From contig CAMGYJ010000011.1 of NCBI GenBank assembly GCA_946122785.1, positions 10,664,001 to 10,728,000 on the forward strand: a stretch of DNA of 64,000 nt. The letters run 5' to 3'. Each line of letters opens with the position of its first letter. Position 1 is the stretch's first letter. This document shows positions 11,831 through 24,974 of the stretch, piece after piece. The translations under genes were made by a program, and so were the position numbers. Origin of the DNA: Linum tenue. Its lineage: Eukaryota; Streptophyta; Magnoliopsida; Malpighiales; Linaceae. Under the pieces are notes generated by a model that saw only the letters and a program-made list of their open reading frames with translations, ran no database searches and was not told where the DNA came from.

Positions 11831-14800
11831 GCTTCGTCCCTGATCTCTGCAGTGCGATAATCTGGGAAGGAACTGCATCCAAACACTTTGTTATCTCTGC
11901 AATGTCATCTTAGCAAAGGAGATAAGATCATGCAAAGACCAAGCTGCTGATGCAAAACAGATACGGAATTTCCATAAACGAAGTCGATAAGCTACATAGA
12001 TAAATCCTAAACTAGGCAACTGCCAAAACTAGACACGAGTAAACGGGCTTAGGACCAACCAAATAACATGCCCTCCTTGTTTTAAACGGGCTTGGGACCG
12101 TCTGTACACCGACAAATCATGTGCACAGGCCAAGTTACATGCATAAATCCTATGCTAAACGACATGCAAAAGGATCGCGAAGCCAAGATAACTCAAAAGG
12201 CAATCAAGAGTCGCAAGCAAAGATCAAACTATTGCAGTACTATCAATGTAACAGCCTTGCACTATTACAGGCAGCAACGCATGACCCAAACGATCTCCAA
12301 TAAGAGGAACCATTAATGTTATATAGTCATCCCATATATCCCAACGTATACACAGTGAAAGCATCAGTACAGTAGCCAACAAGTACACTGATATAAGGTC
12401 GCATTATCAACTGAAGCAGAACATGAAGGAAACATAGAGAGACGAGCGACAACGTTGTCAACCAAGAATTTACGGTAGGCACAACTCGACCCAAGACTTT
12501 CTAATCCACAAGAGAGCTGACTAGCACCACCACCACCATTATTCACGTTTACGTTCCACACAAACAGCATATCAGGGAGGTCACGCTCAGAGTGGACCTT
12601 AGTCTGATGTAACAACACCTCCAACTTTGTGTAGGCCAACCTCCAATTTGGAGAAAGCCAAAGCTCATCACCACCAGTCGAAAGAATCACCAAAATCTCC
12701 TGGTAAATCAGCTTGGCATATGTAACCATAGCAACCACACGAATCGTTCACGTAAAGAATTAATAGCAGAACCAGGGGCGAAGCAATCCAAAGGTAGCTT
12801 CATTGAGGTGCCCAACAACTGCCAAACTGAAAAAAGTGGTTGGTAATGCAGATATGCACAATGGAATAGCAACCAAGCAAAAACCAACTAACGCACTGCC
12901 CCCGAGCTTTCCGATCCTCCCTTGCTGCAGCAATTGTCCTGGAAGACCATAACGCACCAGGAGGACAACCGAAAAACAGATATAAATAAGAGAACAATGA
13001 CGACAATACTAACAAAATAGCTAAACACCTATCACCTTGAAAGCAGCAGGCCATCAATAGTTAAGCTATGTAAAAAATTAAGATCCAGGACCAAATGAAA
13101 GCCTAACAGGAAAACAAGTTAGAGAGCAGAATGCTTGTTAGAAACCAGCCAACTGTGACCAACAAAATATCAATGGAGACGGAGTAACAAAGAATGTTAA
13201 CCAGAAAGCAACTGAACACCCGAAGCCACTCGAAGTAAACCTAGAATAATAGCAATCCCCAACAGCACAAGAGAAGTAGAGCCACGTCAATTGAAGAACA
13301 GCAGAGGCTCAAAATGAAGCTGCAAGTCCGAAGCATAACAAGAGTTTGAGCTGGAGATATCAGACAAAGTACCATGACAAGAGCAAAGATGTAGAAAGAT
13401 GCAAGGTTAGTACAGAGAAACAACCTCCACAACTACAATCTGCAGATACATAAAACAGGGATGCAACTTCGAAATATAAATTTGTGCACCATAGACAGAA
13501 GGACAGCCGTTGGAGGAAGCAAGAGACGCAAGACTTGTGAACCAGACAAGCTCCTTCGCCATACTTGGCCAGGACCAGTTTTCCCCGAGATCACACAGAA
13601 ATACACAGCAAGAGAATAGAGGTAACCAACCGAAACAGAGATATAATGCTCCAAACAGTTAATAGACAAAAATTACAGTGGAGGAAATAGAGGGGAAGAA
13701 GGGCTCATGTCATGACACACTGATATGCAAAGAGCCCAAGATAGAACACTTCTAGCCATCAACCCAGAACAGGGACCACTCCCCGACCTGAAGGGGCACA
13801 ACCGAAACGATTAGTGAGAAGAGGCCTGATATACGGCCAGCAGAAAAAACATAGAGAGAAAGCAGAGGATATGTCAACACCACAAGCCTATCAAACCATG
13901 CTGGTCAGAGACGGAAACTAGTACTTCCAACAAACTGAACGTCGCCCATCACAAACCAGTGTATACTGAGAATGAACAACAATATATCATCAGCTACTAT
14001 CTTCCATCAAAAAACAACAATATGTCTCCCAGACATTTGCTGCTTTCTTAACTACCAACAGACCTTGGCCAGATAAAAAAGATAAAGCCGGTAAGCTAAG
14101 AAACACTTCTCTTCCTTAACTGGACCCCCAAATAGCACTTAATTTTCCTGATCAAAGCCCGGTTAATAACCAGATAGCTGACCTCAGAAGTAGAAGGTGT
14201 GCCGAAAGCAGCAAAACCTACAACCCATTAACATGGTAACCAGTATAACCTCAATAATGAAGAATAACACCGACGAACTCACAGTTCAGCACCTAAAAAG
14301 TCATTCCGCGAAATAACACCAACAGAAAAGGCAACTTATTATCTTAGGCAGATTGACAAACTTGCAGTAATATCTGCACAGGAAACATAATAACTCCGAC
14401 GAAGGTAGGTGCAAGATCTCAACAAAATGGTGAACAAAAGGCACTCGCTCAATAGGGAAAATAGATCCTTCGCATAGTCTAAAACATCAAACACAGAGTC
14501 GTAAAAGTGAAATCAGAAGACATCAGAATCTCAACCAGGCAAAGCACAAAAGAAAGCAAGTAGATAGAAGGTAATATGAGAACTTAGTTTCAAGGTCAAG
14601 ATGAAAATTAGGCAGAGCTCAGATCAGTCAAAAGCAAGGCCCCGCCTGGATCCTCGAAGGAGTTAGAAAGCTAGGACACAAGCCAAACCGCCCTAATTCG
14701 CCCATTTTGTACCCACTGCATCCTGAGAACACACCAACGAACTGTACAAGTGCACAACTAGGCCAAACAAAACCAACTCCAAAATTACAACCAACAAAAA

Positions 14801-17278
14801 GCATTGAACGAAGCCACAAACGACAAGTTCATGTTATAAACAACTCCCTCACTGGTCAGATGATGTCAGTTTACCCCCAAACCAGCTCCTGGAGATTCAG
14901 AGCAAGAAAAACAGGTAACCACTAACCACCAAGATCCAATTAAAATTAATAATATAATTATTCATTTGGTCAATAATACTGCAGCAAAAGAATGACAAAG
15001 AATACTCATCGCTATAGTCGCCCGTTGAAGTCAATTATCCAAGGAATTCAGGATGAAATTGGTCAAGAGTCATTCTCTCTCTCTCACAAAGGAATAATGA
15101 GATCAAAAGTCCAACACAAAATTAAGTGCATGGAAGGAGGACTACTAAGTTCAGGTTCTTGCACCCTATGGTGATATGAAGAACAGTCCAAAGCAACACT
15201 TTGCAGGAATCACTATTTAGTTGTGCATCAGAATGAACTATAGTAATTGGTCTCTAATACTGCTAGAGAAGAACGAAACCGAATACTCATAGCTATAGTA
15301 ATCTGCTGCAGTCAATTACTCTATATCGCATAGTAAAGGAAATTATGAAATCTAAAATCTAACTAGAGAAATTGAAGGAAAGAGAAAGTAAGTTACGGTT
15401 CCCACATCCCCTGAATGTTATGTAGAACAGTCCAAAGCAAAACCCTGCAGGAGTCCATATACTTGAACATGGCAGCTATAAAAACAACAAATCAACGGGA
15501 AAGAAAAAATAGAGACAAAATAACCAAACCCTTCCCATCCTGTCTGTCCTGTACCACTGTACCCTGAGAAACACAGAGCTCCATGTCACCAATCCAAACT
15601 TCAGAACATCCCAACCATAAGAGAGTTGACAGACGAGTCAGATGCTGATCGCCTGCCTCCGTCAAACCGCAAGCTGTCATCAAACAATCATTTAACTGAT
15701 GACTCATTCTAAGATAGATGTTGCAAGAAGAACAATGAAAATATGAAGGCAAGGGCAACTCATGTCTTGAAATTGTTATATGTGTATCATCCTCCCTCTA
15801 AAAATGCTCCAAGCCAGCATAGTACCAGTCCACGTCCACTGAGCAAACGACTTGGCAATAGAAGACAAACCCAGAATTACCACCAACAGAAATTATAGAC
15901 GGATCCATAGGAAAATAGGAAAATCACAGATCTAATATAAGCAACTACTCCCTTATCAGATATACGGATCCAGTTCTTTCAATGAACTCCAGTCAGTCCC
16001 TGAAGCTCCAAAAAGACAGAAAGATGTGAAAACCAACATGTCCAATTAAAAAAAGAGAATAACCAATGGGTCAAGGCTCCTGCATCCTGAAATATGGGGA
16101 TAACCAACATGTCCAATTAAAAAAAACCTGACATAATCATCCAGCAACTCCATTATCGCATTAGGACGACGCGAAGATACATATCAGTATAGGAGGCCCC
16201 TCCTTGAGGTCAATTAGTCGGGGAAAACATCTATTAGTGGGTTAAGGCTACTGCATCGTGAAAGAGCAAGCTTTCCGACCTGCAGATGACCAATCTCCAA
16301 ATAAACCCCCGGTACAATATGGTTTTGATCATCAACGAATGCAGAAAGAAAGGAAGACCAGCGCATGTAGCTATGATAATAGGAGGACACGGTCGATATA
16401 ACTCCCTCACCGACAGATCCAAGGAACTACCGTGCATCCTAGAATAAATCAACAAGAAGCAACAAATCAACCACTGCCAAACCGAAGGAATTGAAGAATT
16501 AATTTACTCTACGGATAGAGAAGAGTATCGATGACAGCGCTTCGAAGTCCTAAATCGGAGCAAACGAGAAAAAAACATATGAACCACCGCCAATCTGATC
16601 ATTGATCAGAAGTACCTTGCATCAGACAAGCAAATCGCAAACTAATCGAAGGTAAAATCGCAACGAACAAGTTCCTCGTCTCTGCAGATTAATCAACATG
16701 CAAGTGAACGGCGCCAGGAGACGCTCTTCAATAATAGTTCTAAGATGAATCCACAAGGGAAAGGAAAAACCAGTCCTGCGGCCGATCGACGAAGCAGAGG
16801 AACGACCAGGATAGCAAAAATCCAGCAGATTTCCCGTCGCCGGAACCGGTTCAGATCCTAGATCGTCCAACAAAGCAACACATGAACAGAACTTCAATCC
16901 AGAGACAAAGATCGACATCTTCATTAACGATGGATAAAATCCATCGCCATCAAATAATGAGTCCAGAAGAAAATCCAAATCATCGAGGAAGGGAGCGCAT
17001 GTAGAATCAACAAGCAGAAGCAATTTCCAGAGAAGCAATTAGAGAACGTAATAGATATAGCTACGGCGGAACTGCGATCAGAGAAGCCAAGGCAAGAGCC
17101 GACAGCATAAAATCCATCCTAATTCATCGAGAAGCTGGAAATACGAAAAGGAGAGAGCAGTAAAGAAGACGAGAAGAAGATGGACGAAAAATCAAGATCG
17201 TCGGCGTCGTCGACACTATGACAATAACGGGGAAAAGGAGATCAGAGAGCGGCCATCGCAATTATTCTGAGGAATGTG
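11830..17278 (-). ncRNA. Putative long non-coding transcription unit
   Basis: No protein family was found in 5.4 kb. On the minus strand the right end looks like a gene start: a TATAAATA box (17303-17310), then a CT-rich leader, then a splice-donor-like sequence CAAGGTAC near 16612. The whole block is T-rich on the minus strand, as plant introns and non-coding exons are. Diverged repeat units recur inside it. The best ORF (138 codons, 16622-17038) has a non-ATG start and matches nothing. Alternatives are a decayed gene or a transposon interior. Confidence 0.35.
14700..16480 (-). repeat. Degenerate repeats within the putative transcript
   Basis: AGAACAGTCCAAAGCA occurs at about 15181 and 15425, within a diverged tandem pair with a period of about 244 bp. 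CTGCATCCTGA-like words occur near 14716, 16080 and 16250, and AACTCCCTCAC-like words near 14843 and 16399. They suggest repeated internal duplication of one module. Confidence 0.5.
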
Positions 17279-17302
17279 AATGAAAACCGGGAAAACGGAT
17301 AG

Positions 17303-17310
17303 TATTTATA
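17303..17310 (-). promoter_or_regulatory. TATA box
   Basis: The minus strand reads TATAAATA in a good context (CCTATAAATACTATCC). A start near 17272-17280 would follow. Confidence 0.5.
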
Positions 17311-17600
17311 GGCTGGGGGCTGTAGAGATGGAGGGCTGGGATCAAAGTCGGCTGTGATTTTATTACTAGTTTTTTCTATTTTATTGATTTTCAAAGTCGG
17401 TTGTTAACGAGGATTTGATCTGAGGCGGTGGGCTGGCGTGAATTAAACGCGTATTTGTTTCTTTTACCTTTCCAACTTTGTTCTTTTTTTTTATTCATTC
17501 GAAAATCATGGAAATAAAAAAAAAATTTATTTTATGAAAATAAAATAAGAATGTTTAACAAGTGGCTTCTGCCTACTGGAAGGTAATAGAGGACCAGTAG

Positions 17601-17742
17601 TCCAGCACCAGAAGCAGAAGCACGAAACAGTTTCTTGGTGAAGCCCACGGAATGGGATTAGACGCTAACCCTCCAGCACCAGAAGCATAAGCACAAAACA
17701 ATTTCTTGGTGAAGCCCACGGAATGGGATTAGGTGCTAACCT
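17601..17742. repeat. 71-bp tandem duplication
   Basis: Two copies of a unit beginning CCAGCACCAGAAGC (17602 and 17673), which includes GAAGCCCACGGAATGGGATT. The second copy runs into the left end of the MULE-like element. Confidence 0.75.
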
Positions 17743-17889
17743 CTTAAAGTTTAGCACTTAGCACCATGCTAACTTGTTTAAGAGTCATTAAATTAAAACA
17801 ATAAAATACTAAGATCAAAATTAAGTAAAGGATATTTTAGTAATATTACTTCCTAATATATAACATCTCTTACCACCACTCCCATAGGT

Positions 17890-18105
17890 GTCAATCGGAC
17901 AGGTTCGGGCTGGGTTCAAACGGGTTGCGGGTTCAAACGGGTTGCGAGTTCATTGGGTTCGGGTTCAAATGGGTTGTGGGTTAGTCGGGTTGCGGGTTCA
18001 TCAGGTTCGGGTTCAATAGGGTTGCGGGGCAAATCGGGTTGCGGGTTCATCGGGTTTTGGGTCGGGCGGGTTGCAGACGGATCGGGTTACGGGTTGTTAG
18101 GGTCA
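17890..18105. repeat. Left subterminal GGGTTCGGGTT array
   Basis: Degenerate tandem motifs with a period of about 12-18 bp. The mirror array is at 21105-21330. Probably transposase-binding repeats, not telomeric DNA. Confidence 0.6.
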
Positions 18106-20045
18106 GCGCATCGAGTAACTTACTCATTACTCGTTACCAACTTACACATTTTATTACACTAATTTAAAATATGTTTCTCAACTTTTTAACCAATTTCTTT
18201 CTAACTCGTATATATATACTTAATTAAAAAACTAGTCAAAATGTTGAATCAAATTGTATGACTTGCAAACTTGTTATGTAATTAATCGTAATTGGTAAAG
18301 TACACTAGCTAATAGTAATGGTGATATCAACATTCGCAACCAAAAGACACCATTAATTGTTTATTTGATATTTTAGTATTCTTTCAGTAGTAATTGGATT
18401 AAAGTATCACGTTTAGTATAACCATGCAAAACTGGTATTTGGTGTGTGGTATTTGGCTAAAGCAGAGTGATAAAAAGAGTTATTTTGAAATAACTCATTG
18501 CCCAAATAACTTCAGTAAACTGTTGCCAAACAAGTTATTTGTAAAATTGTTCGAATTATCCTAAAAATTGAATCATTAAAAATTAACTATAAAATTTAGT
18601 AAAATTGTTGTGACTTCAATCATAACTTATTCAATCACATATATCCTATACACTTAGCCTTACCACCAATCGACAATATTAAGTTAGTGTGTGTTGTTGA
18701 TCGTATACTCTAAACCATCAATACATTATACACTAACCACATACCCTATACTCTAACCATATATCCTTATGAGTTGTGATTTTGCTAGTATAGTTAATTT
18801 AAACGTGAAATTCATACTTTGATTTTCAAAACACAGATGAAAAAGTGATATTTGCTAATTGTTATACACTTACCATATATCCTATACTCTACACCATATA
18901 CCTTGTACCCTAAACATGTACCATAAACATAAATTAAAAAGGGATCTCCTGCCGTTAAAGACTTCAAATGATTTCAAGTGAAAATATGTTAACAAGAAAC
19001 TTAGAACCGTCAAAATCATCAATACCTTATACCCTAACCATATACACCATAAACCATCTGTACCTTATACCCTATACCCTAACCATATACTTTATACCCT
19101 AAATAACAGAACAGTCAAAGATTACTTATCAAGTTTAGTATAATTGTTAGCTCATATTCACCCGCCCATAAATTTTCCATTCCAAAGTTCCCACCCAAAT
19201 GTCTCTCTCATTTCTCATTCCAAAGTGACCCGCAAGGCCGCAACCCGATTAACCAAAATTTTCAAACTCGTAACATGACTGAGTTATTACAATCGTATGA
19301 CTTAACATGCCAAGTTTACCTCCCATTTTGAAATAAAAGTTCAACACGAACACAACTTAAATGTACCAAAATTTTACTAAGTGTTGTAAAACAACGATCA
19401 TGTAGTGTTGAAGTTGCAATAAATGTAGAAGTATAGAAAACAAGTAGACAAATTAAGTGATATGTAAAACAAATGATTGTTGTAACTAATGATTAATTTA
19501 GTTATTATCCCATAAACAATTACATACATATATATATATATATATTAGCCTTCAAAGTATATAAGAATAAATTTAACTAGTCATGCCCTCCATATAAAAA
19601 TTAAGGATCCATATTTCATAGGCTAAATTTTTGAAAACCCAAGAAGTTGAAAACACCAAATTTGTTTCCTCCTTTCTTTTCACAAAAAAAAAACAACTAA
19701 AATTTCCCTCCTTTCTCCTTCCATAAATTAGAAACACTCAATTTTTCCTCTTCTTTCTCTTCCATAAAATTGAAGAACCAAATTTCCCACTTTCTTTCTT
19801 TCTTACACAAAAAGTTGAAAACTCAAAATTTACCTCCTTATTTCTCTTTCATAGTCAAAAGAACCAAACTTTCCCACTTCTTTCTCTTCCCACAAATCAA
19901 AAACACCAAAATTCTCTCATATTTAATTTCTAAAAAATTCAAATAACCAATTTTCTCTCTTCTTTCTCTTCACAAAAAGTTGAATACACCAAAATTTTCC
20001 TCTTCTTTTAAAAGCATCAAATTACCAAATACATTACTGTACTTT

Positions 20046-20739
20046 TTTTTTCCGTTGAATTAGCCGCTTTTTATTCCCAAAGTGAAACTAATACAACGAA
20101 CACGGGATAATATCCCAAAGTCTCAACATCTCACTCATAGCACTATATCACCCCCCCCCTCCTGTACCTACTGTGTAAGTAAAAACACAACTGAAAATAA
20201 AAGCAGCTAAGCTACTCCTGTGACAAGCAAAAACACAAGTCTATATATATCCCAGTACCCGCAAACTATCTCGAGCCCCTCTGTCTCCATAAGTGAGAAA
20301 GACAAGCTCCTGCCTGATCAACTCTGCAACCTGTTTAGGTGAGCGACTAGTATTACCATGTATAACCCCACATCTCTCCTTCCAAATGAATGACACAAAT
20401 AAACACCACATAAGCGCTTTCCAGATGTTTGAATGAGAGCGCTGTGTTGAAACAAGATCATGAACCATAGAATCCCAGGTAGGACGAAGAAGGGACCTGC
20501 AATTTGCTTCAGCAGCAAGAACTGTGGCAAACTGACATTGAGTGAAAAGATGCCCTCTGCTCTCTGTTCCTTGATCACAAAGCGGGCATGCCGCATCCCT
20601 TATTCTCCCCCATTTCTGCAGTTTATCTCTTGTGACAATGGCATTCTTCATTACCAGCCAAGCAAGTATGCTGTATCTAGGAGGACACCTACTACTCCAA
20701 ATCAGTTTAAACCATGGAACATCAGCCAGCCAAGCAAGT
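20046..20739 (-). mobile_element. 5'-truncated LINE fragment (zf-RVT domain)
   Basis: A perfect 13-bp duplication ATTACTGTACTTT flanks it (20033-20045 and 20740-20752). A T-run at its left end is the poly(A) tail of a minus-strand copy. The minus-strand frame (20241-20651) shows the zinc-binding region of plant L1 ORF2: RDKLQKWG, ACPLC, ESRGHLFTQC, then FIWKERC. It runs 136 codons before a stop at the tail. It is dead on arrival, because reverse transcriptase is missing. Confidence 0.88.
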
Positions 20740-21344
20740 ATTACTGTACTTTATTTATATGTAATTGATAATTTTATTGAATAGTTAAATTAACCAAAAT
20801 TTTAATTTATATATTATATTAATATATTGTTCATTATCTCAATTATTAATTCTTCATTATTAATATTGACACTGTGTTGATTTTATATTTCATATTACTT
20901 TTTAATTTTGTTAAAAAATTTAGTATACAAGTGACGTTCATGTTTCAATTTTTGTAATTTTCTTAAAATACATAATATCACATGAGTTGCATATTTTTAA
21001 AATCCCCTATACGAAAAGAAAAATAAATTTTACCTAAATTTAGAATGTAAAACTTTATTTTCAAAAACTATGTATTGTATAATATAATAATTATTTCAAG
21101 TGGATTAGGTGAAGTATGGGTTGAGTCGGTCGGGTTACGGGTTAGTCGGGTTCGGGTTTAATCGGGTTGCGGGTCAATCAGGTTCGGATTAATCGGGTTG
21201 CGGGTTCGTTGGGTTGCAGGTCAATCAGGTTGTGGGTTGTTGACTTTTAGTCAATTCGGGTTGCGGTCGGGTTGCGGATCGGGTTAATCGGGTCGAGTTG
21301 CGGGTCGGATTAATCGGGTCGGGTTTTGTTTTGACACCTATTCC

Positions 21345-22414
21345 ATACCCCACTCATGGCCGCCTCCCCTCTTTCCCCTCTTTCTACACAAATCATCTCT
21401 TCCCTCTCCCCTCTATCTACAGAACCGTCTCTGTGTGGCGACGGAGAACATGAACGAGAGGCCCAAAGAGACATGCAATGATGGGATGCGGCGACGGGAG
21501 AAGAATGGTAGCCGGAGATAGCGAGGGAGGAGGCAGGCGGTGACGATGGTGGCGGAGGCTGCTTGCGGCAATGAGAGAAGAAGTTGCGTTGATGGCATGC
21601 GCCGACGTCTTTTTCTCCATTATTTGCACCGTAGGCGGCGTAGAGAGAGGTAAATTTTGAATCTGCCTTCCCCCAATGCTCGTCGATGCCCTAGTTCAAC
21701 AGATCTAGGGCCACCGTGGATCAAATCCAAACGCCGATGTCTGGAGCTGTTGAAGGGAACAACAAGATTTGTCTGGGCGCATGTCTTTGCGGCATTGCTG
21801 AGGCGGGAACGACTTATTGGGTCATACTGAAGTGATCTTTGACGGTGGGCGACTACGTATTGGGGAGAGCCTACTTGCTGGGATCATGCAGGCCTGAGGA
21901 GGGAAGATACTTTGATTATATGTAGTAGTTATATATTGGTAGCGATTTGTATGGACTAATTATGTATTAGTAGTGATTTTTATTATAATGTGTAGTGTTT
22001 GTTTACAAATATTAGTAGTTGTTGGTATGGTCATAATAATATTTTCGTTCTTAGTGTTAATAGTTATATGAAAATCACTATCGAACAGTATAAAAAACAC
22101 TACTATCAATCCCAAAATCATCCATCGGTTTTATTACAACACCTTAAATCACTACTACTAACAATAAAATCACTACAATCAATCAAAACCGCTACTAATT
22201 TAAGTATAAATGAATTTAGTGTAATTTTCTGAGCCGAAAATGACTAACAAAAGAAGGAGAGAGAAAATATATTTTAGATTTTAATTAATTTTTAATTTTT
22301 TGAAATAACCCAATTCATTAATAACCAGCGTCAGATTTGATTTAAAAAATGATGGTGATTAGAGTAGTTAGTATGGTGCTAACTCCTATTAAGTTAGGAC
22401 TTTTACTTCTCCTT
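21345..22414. other. GC-rich block then AT-rich tail of the MULE-like element
   Basis: 21360-21800 is GC-rich and coding-like in composition but has no identifiable protein. 21900-22390 is AT-rich and repetitive (GTAGTGATTT-like words). Possibly captured host sequence. Confidence 0.35.
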
Positions 22415-22664
22415 GAAGCCCACGCATACATTTGTATTGGGTTTACCAGGCCCAATTAGATTGCCGCGTCCCATAAACCATCAGCACAAGTTCATTACTG
22501 TTCGGTCCAGTCGCAACTTAGAAGTAAGAAACCAGAATTAAAGGGGAATTAATTATGTTACTATATGGTTAACGGGGACAAAAGAATCATTGGCTAATCT
22601 CATAATCATCTCAGGTATAAATAGGGAACAAAATTTGAAGAAGGATTAGAGGCCCATAACAAAA

Positions 22665-24974
22665 TCAAGCCTCATCATCACCAGTGGAAGAAATGGTTCT
22701 TTTTACCGAAGGCTTGGCCTTACGTAGATGGCCAATACTATTAACAAGATCCTTCCTTACGCAAACTGGGAACATGTTGACGTCTTTAAGTACTTTCAGT
22801 CGCCACAGCACGTAGGGAAAGCTCAGCTGGTCACGCGAAGTGAATCGCACTGCTTCGTTGAACCAGATGCACATGAACAGATTGACCACTGGCGTGTGCT
22901 CCCTCACAATGATTGAAGCTTCATTCAGAGCTGCAGATGGCAAAGTTTAGTGGTTACAGAGCTGAATTGTTCCAAAATCACAGGCCAGGCAAAAAATCAC
23001 AGACCAGGCGAACAGAACACTCATTTTAGCTCCTACTGATACGCTAATCATGGCCTAAACTGACCATCTTTGCTAGATGAATATGTTTAAACCATTCGTT
23101 TTGTATTCACTTAACGAGTTATTGCTGCAAATGCAAAGCGATTTAATTCCACAAGAAGCAGAGAATAGTGTGTGGATGAAGTATCAGGTACCTTTCTTTC
23201 CGTTCAATCTCTTGTCTTCAGGCATACCATCTTTCTTGTACTGAGTTATTTGGACATTGACTTCTTCTGGTCTGGCTTTGTTTTTCTTCACAACAGCTGT
23301 AGCCTCGTCATACACACTGCTACGAGCTCCATGTTCTGAGATTGCTAACACGGAATTTGTACGCCAGAGAAGAGCTTCGAGAACACCCAAAGGGTCCCTC
23401 CTGAATTGTGACTTTGAGTCTACCCATATAGAGTACTTCGCATTAGGAAAGAGCCGATGTCCCAACATCTGATAATGGGTAAAAAGTAACAAAAACTTAG
23501 GTCCAGGCTGCAATTCACAGAATTTGGCATGGACAAACTCCAAGACAGGCCAAAGAAAAGACTATTTATGAACAAAAGCAAAAGCCATTGAACTGCTTTT
23601 CAATCAGATTAACTCCTTTGCGTAGAAGTCTGAAACCAACCCTCTCCCTCCGACATACACTTGATTGTGAAAGTTCTCAAATTTGTTAGCTCTCATCCAA
23701 AGAACCACGCTCATAATCAGCAATCAGGATAAACCCCATACGTATTACATTCCAGGCAAATCATCACACCTTTTACACAGTGCAACAGGCGAAAGAACTG
23801 TCAACATTTCTGTGCTACATTTATACGCGCAACACAACACTGTAAAAGAGTTATAATACCTTTGGGATTTTACCATTTAATCGTTGATCCACAAATGGAA
23901 GATCATCCACAAGAACAATGCGCCAATTCCCAATAAACTTATCATCCCCAACAGTGTTTCCTGCATTCTCCTGAGCAGCCAGAGTAATATCATCCCAAAA
24001 TGCAACATAGCAAACCTGCACAGATGCAAACCAATGAGCTCACCAAAACCTTTCCTTATGTGGAACAGACACGAAGTACGAGCAATCTAAAGAAGCATCA
24101 CAGACCTTCTGAAGTGATGCATTTAACATTCCAATGGGTTGGTATAGATCATCCCCACCACCAAAAGCACAAGTAGAAACCACCACTTTGCAGCTATCCA
24201 TATAACTCTGATCAGCTTCAGATACCTTGAACCCTCCAGTTTCACTGAAGAATCCGCAATGTACAGCTGGAGTCTGGTTCAACACAAAGCTTCTGTCCCT
24301 GTCTTCAAGGCTCGGGTATCCACTAAACCGATTGAATTTGATTCGTTTCGACCTACGAGTCACGTTCTGTTCCGGCAAATCTTTCTCTGACAAGTATTTT
24401 ACATTCCTAACCGGACTTTCAATCCCACCTCCGTTAGGGATATCCAGAAGTTCAAGTTCATCCGATGGCCGGAGCTTCAAGCAAGCTGATATACAAGTTT
24501 CCATAGATGCAATTGAGAATCCGGAAACGGGAAAGTAACAAGAAGAGCTGAGATGGAAATACACTTACGTTCACGCCCACCATCGACCCATCGGGTAACC
24601 GGATCCATCCGATTCAAATTGGGATGGGAAACCTTGGGCGGCTTTTTGAAGATTGGCTCGAGGTCCGGATCCGCCTCTGCTCCCTCCGCGACGAAGCGGT
24701 CGAGGTCTTCATCGTCAGCGACGGCCGGTTCCTTGCCGATTTTGGTGGCCTCGTAGCAGAGCAGAACCGCGGCGGGGAGGAAGATGAGCAACGCCCAGTA
24801 CCTCACGATAAACCTAACGAGCCGCTTGCCCAAATCGTGCCTCACGCGGTGGCTCAGCGGCTTCTTGCGCTTCCTGCGAACTCGGACTCGCTTCCGGTTG
24901 AGCTCCTCGTCGTCTTCTTCGTCGGACACCGGAATCGAAACGCTGTTGTTGCCGAACATTGAAGGAGACGACAT
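22665..24974 (-). CDS. DUF616 (TOD1/MUCI70-type) putative glycosyltransferase
   Basis: Five exons by GT/AG reading: 24569-24974, 24106-24485, 23861-24015, 23192-23468 and 22665-22930, about 494 aa. ATG at 24974 is the first in-frame start. The N-terminus is basic, and residues about 53-75 form one membrane segment (YWALLIFLPAAVLLCYEA), giving a type II Golgi-like topology. The DUF616 domain follows: CGFFSETGGFK, STCAFGGGDDLYQPIGM, YSIWVDSKSQF, WFNEAVRFTSRDQLSF. Family members act in cell-wall polysaccharide synthesis (MUCI70) or have been described as a ceramidase (TOD1), so the substrate is not predictable here. Exon 3 is 155 nt where 156 are needed; one base seems missing near 23880, which introduces a stop. 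That is either a mutation or an assembly error. A hAT element lies about 380 bp upstream. Confidence 0.85.

Larger units (their letters stand above)
17885..21340. mobile_element. hAT-like element with CGGGTT subterminal arrays
   Basis: Starts TAGGTGTCAATCGG and ends in TTTTGACACCTA, the same terminal type as the BED-finger element at 54068-57738. Arrays of GGGTTGCGGGTT-like motifs follow each end (17890-18105 and 21105-21330). The interior is AT-rich and holds TATACCCTAACC-like repeats (18640-19110) and a LINE fragment. I could not settle the target duplication. No transposase is visible. Confidence 0.6.
17721..22414. mobile_element. Probable MULE-like composite element
   Basis: A perfect 10-bp direct repeat GAAGCCCACG flanks the block (17711-17720 and 22415-22424). 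Near both ends lie inverted copies of TTAGCACCAT(G/A)CTAACT with partly matching outer sequence. A 9-11 bp duplication fits Mutator-like elements. The GC-rich stretch at 21350-21660 could be captured host exon sequence. Much of the length is a nested hAT. Boundary confidence is moderate because one flank is also tandemly duplicated. Confidence 0.45.

Noticed and set aside
13900..13995. Box C/D snoRNA candidate on the minus strand (TGATGA ... CTGA about 80 nt apart)
   Set aside because: The terminal stem is weak, the first C-box base is wrong and no guide could be tested; likely chance.
16622..17038. 138-codon minus-strand ORF in the putative non-coding unit
   Set aside because: Non-ATG start, no recognisable domain, and the sequence looks like an untranslated leader.
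17890..18105. GGGTTCGGGTT array as interstitial telomeric DNA
   Set aside because: The unit is not TTTAGGG, and mirrored arrays sit just inside transposon ends.
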